In this document: piece after piece, positions 47,247 through 55,700 of the stretch
How positions within the stretch are numbered: the first letter of the stretch is position 1
Layout of the letters: each line of letters opens with the position of its first letter
Assembly: GCF_030159955.1 (NCBI RefSeq)
Contig: NZ_BSNK01000002.1
Coordinates: 1 to 64,000, forward strand
Direction of reading: 5' to 3'
Origin: Algimonas ampicilliniresistens
Lineage (GTDB): Bacteria; Pseudomonadota; Alphaproteobacteria; Caulobacterales; Maricaulaceae
DNA: 64,000 bases
Notes under the pieces: model-generated
Database searches by the model: none
Told to the model about the DNA's origin: nothing
The model's input: only the letters and a program-made list of their open reading frames with translations
Made by a program: the position numbers and the translations under genes

Positions 47247-48224
47247 CTACCCAGCTAGCATGGAAGCGGCGGCGATATAGAGCGGAATACCGAGCGCGAT
47301 ATTGAAGGGAAACGTCACGCCCAGCGATAGCGTCAGATAGACGGACGGGTCCGATTCTGGCAGCGCGAGCCGCATGGCAGCAGGCACTGCGATGTAAGAG
47401 GCTGATGCCGACAGCACCATCAGCAGAGCCATATCGCCCGGCTGTAGCCCGATCAGAATGCAGCAAACGGCCGCAATGCTCGCACCGATCAGCGGCATGT
47501 AGATACCAAAGAGAATCGGCGCGACACCCAACTTCCGCCAGCCACGGCGCAGGCCCCGACCAGCATTCAACCCCATATCGAGCATGAAGAGGCAGAGAAT
47601 ACCCTGGAACGGTGCGGTGAAGAAAGGTGACAGACGCTCATAACCCTCAGCCCCTGCAACCGCACCGATCACCAGTGCGCCGAGAAGGACAACGATGGAG
47701 GCATTGAGTAGCACTTCGCGCGCCAACTCGCCCTTGTCGCGAGCGACCTCATCTGCATCAGATTTTTTGCTCCCGCGCATAGCGAGCCAAAGCGCCGTGA
47801 TGATTGCCGGGGTTTCCATGATTGCAGCCACGGCGACCAGATAACCGGAGCTTGGCACGCCCGCGATGCGCAAAGCCTCAATTGCAGCAACGAACGTCAC
47901 AATCGAGATCGACCCATAATGGCCCGCCGTTGCGGCCGCGTCCGTTTTCGACAATCCGCTCGTAAACCTCAGCGCGGCATAAGCGATAAGGGGCATCCCG
48001 AAAGACAGTATCGTGGCCGCACCGAACACTGCAAAAACCTGCCCATCTATGGCGGTCTTGGACATTTCTACGCCGCCCTTCAAGCCGATAGCCATCATCA
48101 GATAGATGGCGAGACCCTTGGCGAAACTCTGCGGGACGCTCATCGGTGAGCGTAACAGTGCCGCACAAAGGCCAAGCGCGAAAAATAATACGACCGGCGA
48201 AAGCAAGGTGTCGAGGGCGTTCAT
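47247..48224 (-). CDS. SbtA-family sodium-dependent bicarbonate transporter
   Basis: The 325-residue protein has about ten hydrophobic helices and SbtA-type segments: IGLKGGVEMSKT, AGHYGSISIVTFVAA, VAVAAIMETPAIITALWLA and LCLFMLDMGLNAGRGL. Family members bring bicarbonate in with sodium. It overlaps the upstream APC gene by 4 bp and is followed by its PII-like partner. Bicarbonate could feed anaplerotic or biotin carboxylases, for example propionyl-CoA carboxylase needed after valine breakdown. This use is inference. Confidence 0.87.
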   Translation of the reverse strand: MNALDTLLSPVVLFFALGLCAALLRSPMSVPQSFAKGLAIYLMMAIGLKGGVEMSKTAIDGQVFAVFGAATILSFGMPLIAYAALRFTSGLSKTDAAATAGHYGSISIVTFVAAIEALRIAGVPSSGYLVAVAAIMETPAIITALWLAMRGSKKSDADEVARDKGELAREVLLNASIVVLLGALVIGAVAGAEGYERLSPFFTAPFQGILCLFMLDMGLNAGRGLRRGWRKLGVAPILFGIYMPLIGASIAAVCCILIGLQPGDMALLMVLSASASYIAVPAAMRLALPESDPSVYLTLSLGVTFPFNIALGIPLYIAAASMLAG

Positions 48225-50371
48225 TCTTCTTCCTCGGGCAATTGGGCAGAAGCACCGCGCAGCGTCATTAAGTCGCTCGGCTCCCCTACCAATGCAACCA
48301 CATCCCCGTCCATGAGGACGTTGTCGGATGTTGCAATCATGGTTTTATCGCCGCGCTCAATCAGCGCCACAACAACGTCACCTAAGCCCGCCAGATCGCC
48401 GACCGGTCGACCGACTTGGGCTTTTAGGCGCGGCAGGTCAGCGATTGGCACATGGAGGAAGTGGTCATCGCGAACGAGCACGTCATTCAACTCGGCTTCG
48501 GACCGGGCTGACAACCAACGCCGTTCAAAACCTTCACCTTGGACAATTTCTGCCAAGTGGCCACCGATGCGCATATCAAGCCCAGCGGGCTTGGCAGGGC
48601 ATAGTAAAACCATCAGCGTGTGCACGTCATCTGCATTGTCGAGTTCCATTTCGAGCCGTGCCTTTGGACCAAAGCGGAAGATGAAAAGCTCCGGTTCAGT
48701 CACGCGACTATCAACATAGCGGGTCAGACGGACACCGTCGCTGATCGGGCGGAAGATTGGAGGTGTCGTCGCAATCACGGCGCGGGTCTGCTCTGGCTCA
48801 ATTTTGTAACGCGCCTCGCCTTCGACGGCCATCAAATCGACGAGCTGATCGAAATCATAACGGCCATAGCGGAAGTCAGTGACCAGAGAGCGTGCAATCA
48901 CGGCTTCATAAGACAGATTCTCCGCTTGGGTCCGATCATTGATGATCGTCATCAATTCATGCTCAAGACCCTCATAGGCGTTCCGACCCAATCGCTCATG
49001 CACATGGAAAATGGCACCACGGCGTTCAACGCGGCGGGAAGCATAGGTGTTGTACCAAACGACGCAAGCAATCACCATCATGCCCGTGAAGGCGATGGCC
49101 ATCGTGCCCATTTCGATAATCAGCCAGAAGCTGATCAATATACCGGCAATGGGCATCCACGGATAAAGCGGGACTTTGAAGCCAGGCTTATAGGTTGGGA
49201 TGCGCGACTCCCGCATCACCATGACCGCCGCACAGACCAGCATGAAGAGCAGAAGCTGGAAGGCGGAGGCGAGCTTGGCGACGGAGGCCACATCAAAGAT
49301 GATGATGACCACAATCATGACCGCGACCGTCAGCAGAATTGAGAATGTCGGCGTCTTGAATTTTCCCAGTTCGGCCAACTTCTCTGGCACTAACTTGTCC
49401 TTCGCCATGGCGTAGGGGTAGCGCGACGCGCTCATAATGCCGGCATTGCCAGTCGAGGCAAAGGCGGCAATGGCCGCGATGACGATCAGAATAACGCCAA
49501 TATCAAATGGCCAGTCCCCCATGAAGACACGACCCGCATCAGCGATGGGCGTCAGACTACCGAACAATTCTTCGCCGGGCAGGATTTTGATTAAGACGAC
49601 TGTCCCCAACGTGTAGAGCACTGTCGCTGTCAACAGAGACAAGGTCATGCCGAGCGGAATATTCCGGTCAGGATTTTCCACCTCTTCAGCAACGGACGCG
49701 ACCTTGGTCAGACCCGCATAAGAGACGAAGACGAGGCCAATCGTCGAAACGAACCCAACCAAACCGCCTTTGAAGAAATCGCCATAGGCTGGGTCAAACA
49801 CGATCAACGACCCGTTCTTCTCAAGTGCCGCCTTCAGACCCAGCAGTGTAAACCCAACCAGGATCGCGACCAAGGTCGTCACAAGTACGCGCTGCAACTT
49901 CGTCGTCTCTTTCGCGCCTGCGATATTCACAGCACCAAACGCGATGGCGAGAATGATCGCTGTGATCTCAAACGGCAGGTCGAGATAAAGACCGAGATAG
50001 GCCCCCATGCCGACTAAGGCGAAGGCCGATTTAAAGACGACCGCAACCCAAGAGCCAAGACCCCCAATCGTTCCCATGAGTGGACCCATGGCCCGATCGA
50101 GGAAATAATAGGTTCCGCCTGCCTTTGGCATAGCGGTGCTGAGCTCCGCCATACAATACATGGCGGGCAGGATCAGGAACCCGGCAAAGAAATAGGCCAA
50201 GAACACCGAATTACCGGTCGCCGCCGCCGCAATACCCGGCAGCAGGAACAGACCCGAGCTAAACATCGCACCTGTCGACATCGCATAAACATCGAACAGC
50301 TTGAGGTTCTTATCGAGCTTTTTCGGTCCGGCTTCAGCCCCTCCGGGAGTCGCTTCGGCGTGAGTATTCAT
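48221..50371 (-). CDS. APC-superfamily permease with EIIA-like and RCK_C-like cytoplasmic tail
   Basis: The first 430 residues form a twelve-helix APC amino-acid/cation permease (GAMFSSGLFLLPGIAAAATG, AELSTAMPKAGGTYYFLDRA). The tail of about 285 residues has a charged linker, a region resembling a PTS EIIA-type fold (DVHTLMVLLCPAKPAG, GFERRWLSARSEAEL) without an evident phospho-histidine, and a TrkA-C/RCK_C-like end (VGRPVGDLAGLGDVVVALIE, LMDGDVVALVGEP). Such tails usually bind nucleotides or second messengers and gate transport. The substrate is unknown. It follows nhaA by 30 bp and overlaps sbtA, so it belongs to a sodium-linked transport operon. Confidence 0.82.
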   Translation of the reverse strand: MNTHAEATPGGAEAGPKKLDKNLKLFDVYAMSTGAMFSSGLFLLPGIAAAATGNSVFLAYFFAGFLILPAMYCMAELSTAMPKAGGTYYFLDRAMGPLMGTIGGLGSWVAVVFKSAFALVGMGAYLGLYLDLPFEITAIILAIAFGAVNIAGAKETTKLQRVLVTTLVAILVGFTLLGLKAALEKNGSLIVFDPAYGDFFKGGLVGFVSTIGLVFVSYAGLTKVASVAEEVENPDRNIPLGMTLSLLTATVLYTLGTVVLIKILPGEELFGSLTPIADAGRVFMGDWPFDIGVILIVIAAIAAFASTGNAGIMSASRYPYAMAKDKLVPEKLAELGKFKTPTFSILLTVAVMIVVIIIFDVASVAKLASAFQLLLFMLVCAAVMVMRESRIPTYKPGFKVPLYPWMPIAGILISFWLIIEMGTMAIAFTGMMVIACVVWYNTYASRRVERRGAIFHVHERLGRNAYEGLEHELMTIINDRTQAENLSYEAVIARSLVTDFRYGRYDFDQLVDLMAVEGEARYKIEPEQTRAVIATTPPIFRPISDGVRLTRYVDSRVTEPELFIFRFGPKARLEMELDNADDVHTLMVLLCPAKPAGLDMRIGGHLAEIVQGEGFERRWLSARSEAELNDVLVRDDHFLHVPIADLPRLKAQVGRPVGDLAGLGDVVVALIERGDKTMIATSDNVLMDGDVVALVGEPSDLMTLRGASAQLPEEEE

Positions 50372-50401
50372 GGTCGCTCCAGCGCGTCTGATTTAGGTTG
50401 C

Positions 50402-51643
50402 TTAAGTCGGATCGGCGACAGGCGTTTCCGATTCGGTTGCGTCACTCTTACAGAAGACCCGCAACAGCATATAGCCAAGTATACCCGAGGCAATCGACCC
50501 CATCAGGACACCCAGACGGACACCGTTAAGAAGCTGTGGGTCATCAAAGGCCAACGTGCCGATAAAGAGCGACATGGTGAAACCAACACCGGTCAGGCAG
50601 GCAACAGCGTAGACCTGCACCCAGTTCGCCCCCTCAGGGAGCTTAGCCCACCCTGCTTTTACGGCGATCCAGCACAAGCTGAAGACCCCGATCTGCTTAC
50701 CGATAAACAAACCTAAAGCGATCCCGAGCGGGACGGGCGACAGTAGATCGGCGAACGACATACCTTTCAAAGACACACCCGCATTGGCGAAAGCAAAGAG
50801 CGGAAGGATGAGGAATGCGACCCAGATATGCAGGCCATGCTCCGCGCGGCTCAAGGGAGACGGCGTTTCAGGGTCAGGGCGCGCCAATGGGATGGCTAGC
50901 GCCGTCACAACTCCCGCCAGCGTGGCGTGAACACCTGACTTCAGAACGGCGGCCCAAACGAACACGCCAATCAGCGCATAAGGAAGAATACGCATAACAC
51001 CGAACCGGTTGAGCAATATTAGTCCGACCGTGCCCACCCCGGCCCAGCCGAGCGCGACAAGGCTCAGATCCTGCGTGTAGAAAAGCGCAATAATGATGAT
51101 CGCAGCCAGATCATCGATAATTGCAACAGCCAGAAGGAATATCTTCAATGATGCGGGAACACGAGGTCCCAACAAAGCCAAAATACCAAGTGCGAAGGCA
51201 ATATCAGTCGCCGCCGGAATAGCCCAACCTTGGGACGTGACCGGATCTGAATAGTTGAAGCCGAGATAGACCATGGCTGGCACGGCGATGCCACCAACAG
51301 CCGCAAAGATCGGTAAGGCTGCTTTATCCAATGAGGATAATTCACCGTCCAGAACCTCGCGTTTAACTTCCAATCCGACAAGGAAGAAGAAGATCGCCAT
51401 AAGCCCGTCATTGATCCAGAGCAGGAACGGCTTCTGAATAATGAAATCGCCAAACTGTACCTTCACAGTCGTGTCTAGAATTCCGGTATAGCCGGACGCC
51501 ATCAGAGAGTTGTTCGCAAGCAGCGCCAAAAGCGCCATGAACATCAGGACGATCCCGCCTGATGCTTCTAGATGGATAAAGTCCATCACGCGCTGTCGGA
51601 TCGAGCGCGGCGCATAGCGGCTGGGCTGCGGTGTGTCGGTCAT
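50402..51643 (-). CDS. nhaA: Na+/H+ antiporter NhaA
   Basis: The 413-residue protein has the NhaA hallmarks: FFFLVGLEVKREVLDGEL, the ATDIAFALGIL helix and the ion-binding DD pair in AVAIIDDLAAIIIIALFYT (about residue 180), then LKSGVHATLAGV and GFTMSLFIGTLAF. It exchanges sodium for protons at the inner membrane. As the first gene of nhaA-APC-sbtA-PII, it could recycle the sodium that enters with bicarbonate. A terminator for other genes lies upstream, so nhaA needs a promoter in 51644-51731, where I see no clear consensus. Confidence 0.95.
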   Translation of the reverse strand: MTDTPQPSRYAPRSIRQRVMDFIHLEASGGIVLMFMALLALLANNSLMASGYTGILDTTVKVQFGDFIIQKPFLLWINDGLMAIFFFLVGLEVKREVLDGELSSLDKAALPIFAAVGGIAVPAMVYLGFNYSDPVTSQGWAIPAATDIAFALGILALLGPRVPASLKIFLLAVAIIDDLAAIIIIALFYTQDLSLVALGWAGVGTVGLILLNRFGVMRILPYALIGVFVWAAVLKSGVHATLAGVVTALAIPLARPDPETPSPLSRAEHGLHIWVAFLILPLFAFANAGVSLKGMSFADLLSPVPLGIALGLFIGKQIGVFSLCWIAVKAGWAKLPEGANWVQVYAVACLTGVGFTMSLFIGTLAFDDPQLLNGVRLGVLMGSIASGILGYMLLRVFCKSDATESETPVADPT

Positions 51644-51731
51644 GAGAAACTCTCGGATATAGCGATCTTGCGACAGAGGCCGTTAATCGTCTCAGTCGGC
51701 TCGCAAAGTGCGGATTTAAAGAATGAATTCA

Positions 51732-51768
51732 AGTAAGAAACCGCGCCCGGCAGGGGAACCGGACGCGG
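51732..51768 (-). terminator. Intrinsic terminator of the two small ORFs
   Basis: On the reverse strand a 10-bp stem CCGCGTCCGG / CCGGGCGCGG (one G-U pair) with an 8-nt loop is followed by TTTCTTACTT. It lies 42 bp after the stop of the 28-codon ORF and reads in the same direction, before nhaA. This supports a separate short transcript. Confidence 0.65.
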
Positions 51769-51810
51769 CAAGGGGTCAAAATTGGCCGCATGACGCGACC
51801 GAGGGGACTG

Positions 51811-51897
51811 TTAGGCAGTCACACCAATCAACACGACAAGCCCGATCAAGGTCAGTTCGGCTTTACCCTTCCATAAGGCGGCGGTTAATCGGGTCAT
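51811..51897 (-). CDS. Small ORF, 28-residue single-helix membrane peptide
   Basis: The reverse strand encodes MTRLTAALWKGKAELTLIGL, then VVLIGVTA and a stop. It begins 5 bp after a GAGGAGAG ribosome binding site. The sequence is a short basic N-terminus followed by about 16 hydrophobic residues, as in small bacterial membrane peptides. It lies 51 bp behind another small ORF and before a terminator. No family is recognised; expression is unproven. Confidence 0.5.
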   Translation of the reverse strand: MTRLTAALWKGKAELTLIGLVVLIGVTA

Positions 51898-51948
51898 GAC
51901 ACTCTCCTCTGGGAACTATCTTTTGAAATTAATTTTGCGGACCTTTAA

Positions 51949-52122
51949 TCATACGCCGTGGATCTGAACGTAAACGCGCGACGGGCGACGACGACGAGAC
52001 AACCGCCTCGGAACATCAGTCGGTTCGACTGCAATCGGAATCGGCCTCAATGCCGGTTCGGCACGGGCGGAAAATCCAGCAAGGAATTCACTTTGGGACA
52101 AGGCTTGCTTCAGGCGGAACAT
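51949..52122 (-). CDS. Small ORF, 57-residue basic protein
   Basis: The reverse strand encodes 57 residues starting MFRLKQALSQSEFLAGFSAR and ending RPSRVYVQIHGV, with an arginine-rich LSRRRRPSR stretch. The AAAGGAG ribosome binding site is 8 bp before ATG 52122, one of the best in the window. A plausible promoter TTGCGA-17-TATAGA lies on the reverse strand at 52231-52203. It is divergent from the LysR gene, whose product may control it. No family is recognised. Confidence 0.5.
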   Translation of the reverse strand: MFRLKQALSQSEFLAGFSARAEPALRPIPIAVEPTDVPRRLSRRRRPSRVYVQIHGV

Positions 52123-52205
52123 GATTTTGATCTCCTTTTCGTGTTCTCTCAGTTGAAATACGCATGAACTCGGTTTAGGGAGATAATAAGTATTGAATAG
52201 ATTCT

Positions 52206-52220
52206 ATAGTTTTTGACTAT
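52206..52220. promoter_or_regulatory. OxyR-type operator half-site in the divergent gap
   Basis: ATAGTTTTTGACTAT fits the OxyR unit ATAG-N7-CTAT exactly, and nine of ten specified positions of the ATAGnTnnnAnCTAT form. A shorter palindrome ATAGATTCTAT (52197-52207) abuts it. The site overlaps the -10/spacer of the proposed small-ORF promoter and lies 22 bp before the LysR start, a normal autoregulatory position. Confidence 0.5.
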
Positions 52221-52242
52221 ATACCTCGCAAAAGGCTTTTCG

Positions 52243-53172
52243 ATGAAACCAACTCTGCGACAGTTGCAGTATCTTGTGGCCATTGATGAGGCGGGGACAT
52301 TCTCTGGAGCGGCGAAACTATCCCATGTCTCGCAGCCATCCCTATCGACACAATTACGCGACATGGAAGAAGTGCTCGATACGATTTTAGTCGAACGCGG
52401 TCGCGGAGGGGCGCCCCTAACACCCATCGGACAAGAACTCGCTGGTCGGGCCCGAATTATCCTGCGCGATATGGACGCGTTTCGAACGCTCGCACGGGAA
52501 GCCGGACAGACACTCGCCGGGCGGATCAGGCTAGGCACATTGCCGTCAATTGGTCCCTATTTGCTGCCTCTGGCCGTGCGCCGATTGCACAAGCTCTACC
52601 CTGAACTTCGTATTGTTGTGCGAGAGGAACGGACCGTCGATCTGCAAGCGCACTTAGAGGATGGGCGATTAGACGTGGTGATCTCGACGCCGGAAGATCA
52701 TCGAACCATGCGCCACATGAAACTATTCCGTGAAAACCTCTTCATTGGAGTCGCGCCAGATGACCCCTTAGCCCGTGAGAGCGGACCAGTCAGCTTGACG
52801 GAGCTGTCGGGTCGTGACCTTTTAACGCTCGGATATGGACACAAATTATCGGTCCTAGTCGGACGTCTTGCCGAAATCGCCGGTGCGCAGATCAGCTCTG
52901 AATATGAAGGAACGAGTCTAGACGCCGTTCGTCAGATGGCCGCGATGGGCGGATCGGTTGCCGTTCTGCCAAGCCTATACACCAGATCCGAAGCCCGCGA
53001 GGATCCGGGCCTTGTCATCCGTCGGATCGAAGCGCCGGAAGCCATACGCGACATTGCCTTACTCTGGCGCCCGACTTCGCCGCTCTCACCCAAATTTCAG
53101 ACTATCGGGCATATTCTGTCGAGCGCTGCGGAAGCGCTCCTGCAACCCGAAACAGACGTGCGCCTAAGTTAA
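52243..53172 (+). CDS. LysR-family regulator, OxyR-like but lacking cysteine
   Basis: The 309-residue protein has an N-terminal HTH (TLRQLQYLVAIDEAGTFSGA, SHVSQPSLSTQLRDMEEVL) and an effector domain whose sequence follows the OxyR branch (FIGVAPDDPLA, LLTLGYGHKLSVLVG, MGGSVAVLPSLY). In OxyR the GHC motif holds the peroxide-sensing cysteine; here it reads GHK, and the protein has no cysteine at all. It therefore cannot sense peroxide by thiol chemistry. ATG at 52243 follows an AAAAGG site. It is divergent from two small ORFs and upstream of pepA. Confidence 0.85.
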   Translation: MKPTLRQLQYLVAIDEAGTFSGAAKLSHVSQPSLSTQLRDMEEVLDTILVERGRGGAPLTPIGQELAGRARIILRDMDAFRTLAREAGQTLAGRIRLGTLPSIGPYLLPLAVRRLHKLYPELRIVVREERTVDLQAHLEDGRLDVVISTPEDHRTMRHMKLFRENLFIGVAPDDPLARESGPVSLTELSGRDLLTLGYGHKLSVLVGRLAEIAGAQISSEYEGTSLDAVRQMAAMGGSVAVLPSLYTRSEAREDPGLVIRRIEAPEAIRDIALLWRPTSPLSPKFQTIGHILSSAAEALLQPETDVRLS

Positions 53173-53274
53173 GGGAGAAAACTATAGGCAGTATAGCTTG
53201 GAGTTTCCGCCGTGTCGGGACATTGTTTCTGCACTCAAGCCCTAAAACAAACTCTCATGAACAGGAGCTCACCC

Positions 53275-54846
53275 ATGCCACTTACACGTTCCCGCGCGCT
53301 TAAAGCCTCTCTCGCGCTCGCCCTTTCTCTCTCCGTTGCTCCAGCTACATTGGCGGCCGATAAGATTACTTTCAGCTCTCTATCTGAGGCTGACGCGTCC
53401 AATATTGTTCTCTATCTCGATCAAACTCTAAGCTTGCCCGATATTGGTGAGCTCATGGATATTGAGGATGTGGCCGCATTGAATCAGGCGCTGAAATCTT
53501 CGGGATTTGGCGGAGCCTTCGGCAAACATGAAACTTTCTATGGCCTTGGTGATTTCGACGCAGTGACTGTAATTGGTACGGGGAACGAAGCTCTTTCCCG
53601 TCGTCAGTTGCATGACCTTGGTGGGCATACGGTCAAAGCTCCGGGCGAGGAGACCATCGCCATCATTGCGACCGGCCTAAACACGGCAGCAGCTCTGCCA
53701 AGCGCGGAAATCGCTATGGGCTATAAGCTCGGCGACTATAGTTTCCTAACCTACAAAACCGGCAAGACTGGCAAAAAGGGCGTCATTGATATGCCGAATG
53801 ATGACCGTAATGTGATTATTGTCACCGCGAACCCAGCTGCCGAAGACGCTGTGATGAAGCGCGATTATGACGGCCTTGCCGATGGAATCCGGCTAACGCG
53901 CGATCTGGGCAATGAGCCTGGAATGGCGGTTTATCCGGAAGAATTCGTCAAACGTGTTCGTGCAGAGGCGCGCGGCATTCCCGGCCTGCGTGTGACCGTA
54001 TTGGAGTTGAATGACCTTGAGCGTGAAGGCATGGGCGGCATCGTTGGCGTCGGCCAAGGGTCTGTTCATGATCCTCGCATGCTGATCCTAGACTATCGCG
54101 GTGCAGACCGAACGGACGCACCTATTGCCTTGGTCGGCAAGGGGATCACGTTCGACACAGGCGGAATCAGCTTGAAACCCAATACCGGTCAGTGGCTAAT
54201 GAAGTCTGATTTGTCCGGTGCCGCTGCGGTCGCCGGAACCTTGCTTGCGACCGCGAAACGTGGTGCCGACATCAATCTGGTTGGGCTGATGCCATTGGCT
54301 GAAAACATGCCGGGTAGTCGGGCGATCCGCCCTGGCGATGTTCTATCGACCTATAACGGCACGACGATTGAAGTCATGTCGACGGACGCAGAAGGCCGCC
54401 TTCTCTTGGCTGACGCTGTCGCCTATGCGCAGGATAAGTATGACCCTGAATTGCTCGTCAATATTGCCACCCTGACCGGGTCGGCCGCGCGAGCCATGGG
54501 CGACAATTATGGTGCGGTGATCACCCGTGATTTCGACCTGTCCGTTGAGATGATGGATATTGGCAAGCGGTCTGGTGAAGATGTTTGGCCACTTCCGTTA
54601 CATGACAGCCACTTCACTCAAATTGATTCAGACATTGCCGATATCAAATCGACTGCCGGCAATCCCGGAGCCTCAATCGGGGCCGCCGTCGTCGGAACAT
54701 TCGTGGACGCGGATCAGCCATGGGTTCACCTCGATATCGCCGGCGTGGATTGGCGTGATAGCGCAACCCCGACGGCACCCAAAGGCCATGCCGGTTGGGG
54801 TGTCCGTTTCATGGATCAACTTGTTCGGGATCATGAAGCAAAGTAG
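53275..54846 (+). CDS. Exported leucyl aminopeptidase (family M17)
   Basis: The 523-residue protein has the M17 core: VGKGITFDTGGISLKP, MKSDLSGAAAVAGTLL and the signature STDAEGRLLLADAVAYA (N replaced by S). These supply the two-zinc ligands and catalytic lysine and arginine. Unlike classic cytoplasmic PepA it starts with a typical Sec signal peptide (cleavage near ATLAAD, residue 27), so it probably acts in the periplasm. ATG at 53275 lies behind an AGGAG site and gives this signal; an upstream start would bury it. It removes N-terminal residues from peptides. Confidence 0.88.
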   Translation: MPLTRSRALKASLALALSLSVAPATLAADKITFSSLSEADASNIVLYLDQTLSLPDIGELMDIEDVAALNQALKSSGFGGAFGKHETFYGLGDFDAVTVIGTGNEALSRRQLHDLGGHTVKAPGEETIAIIATGLNTAAALPSAEIAMGYKLGDYSFLTYKTGKTGKKGVIDMPNDDRNVIIVTANPAAEDAVMKRDYDGLADGIRLTRDLGNEPGMAVYPEEFVKRVRAEARGIPGLRVTVLELNDLEREGMGGIVGVGQGSVHDPRMLILDYRGADRTDAPIALVGKGITFDTGGISLKPNTGQWLMKSDLSGAAAVAGTLLATAKRGADINLVGLMPLAENMPGSRAIRPGDVLSTYNGTTIEVMSTDAEGRLLLADAVAYAQDKYDPELLVNIATLTGSAARAMGDNYGAVITRDFDLSVEMMDIGKRSGEDVWPLPLHDSHFTQIDSDIADIKSTAGNPGASIGAAVVGTFVDADQPWVHLDIAGVDWRDSATPTAPKGHAGWGVRFMDQLVRDHEAK

Positions 54847-54885
54847 ATCGTTGAGGCGAGCCCGAACCGCCCCTATGGCGGTCGG

Positions 54886-55674
54886 GTGAGCCACATCGAT
54901 ACCACACTGGAAACGACCAAACGGAGCGGGTCGATATATGACCCGGCCTTCGTCAAAGATGTGTTTGATCGATGTTCTGGAACCTATATCGCCTTTAGCT
55001 ATCTCTGCTCATTAGGATTCACCGAACGTTGGCGCTCCCAATGCGTAAACCTGCTCGCACTCACCTCGTCTAGTGGCGCCAAAGGCTACGACCTCATGGC
55101 GGGAACCGGCGAAGTCTGGCCACATCTTCTGAAACGTCATTCCGACATCGCGGCTATTACCGCCGTCGATATTTCGACCGGCATGCATGAGCGAGCGATG
55201 GATAGGCTTCACAAGCACCGAGCTCACAAAATAGACTTCATTCGCGACGATGTTCTGGAAAGCGCGTTACCCGAGGCGAGTGCAGACTTTGTCGTTTCCA
55301 CTTTCGGTTTGAAAACGTTCGATCCATATCAACAAGCCCGTTTGGCCGCGCTCGTCGACCATATCCTGAAGCCCGGAGGTCGGTTTGCAATGATCGAGGC
55401 GTCTGATCCAAAAGGCTGGTGGTTGAGGCCTCTCTACCTCTTCCATTTGACGCGCGTACTGCCGATGGTCGAACGGCTCATGCTGCGTGGTGCGCAGGAT
55501 TTCTCGATGATCGGCCAATATAGCACACGGTTTGGAAATATCCGTGAATTCGGCGAACAGCTCCGCAAGCACGGGCTGATGGTTCGCGATACAAGCCATA
55601 TGTTCGGATGCGCCACGGCTGTCAGTGGAGAAAAACCCGCAACAGCTCCGCCTTTGCTCGAAATGGTAATTTAA
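54886..55674 (+). CDS. UbiE/COQ5-type SAM methyltransferase
   Basis: The 262-residue protein (GTG start) shows the class I methyltransferase motif I YDLMAGTGEVWPHLLK, motif II ITAVDISTGMHERAM and DDVLESALPEASADFVVSTF, then LKPGGRFAMIEAS. The overall order resembles UbiE/MenG but the terminal part is not diagnostic, so the substrate is uncertain. It follows pepA by 39 bp and precedes the PilZ protein gene by 26 bp, possibly in one transcript. Confidence 0.8.
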   Translation: MSHIDTTLETTKRSGSIYDPAFVKDVFDRCSGTYIAFSYLCSLGFTERWRSQCVNLLALTSSSGAKGYDLMAGTGEVWPHLLKRHSDIAAITAVDISTGMHERAMDRLHKHRAHKIDFIRDDVLESALPEASADFVVSTFGLKTFDPYQQARLAALVDHILKPGGRFAMIEASDPKGWWLRPLYLFHLTRVLPMVERLMLRGAQDFSMIGQYSTRFGNIREFGEQLRKHGLMVRDTSHMFGCATAVSGEKPATAPPLLEMVI

Positions 55675-55700
55675 CCTCAATCGCGCATAGATGTGCCGCA

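Noticed and set aside
51644-51731. Search for a clear nhaA promoter
   Set aside because: No pair of -35/-10 boxes with proper spacing was convincing in this gap.
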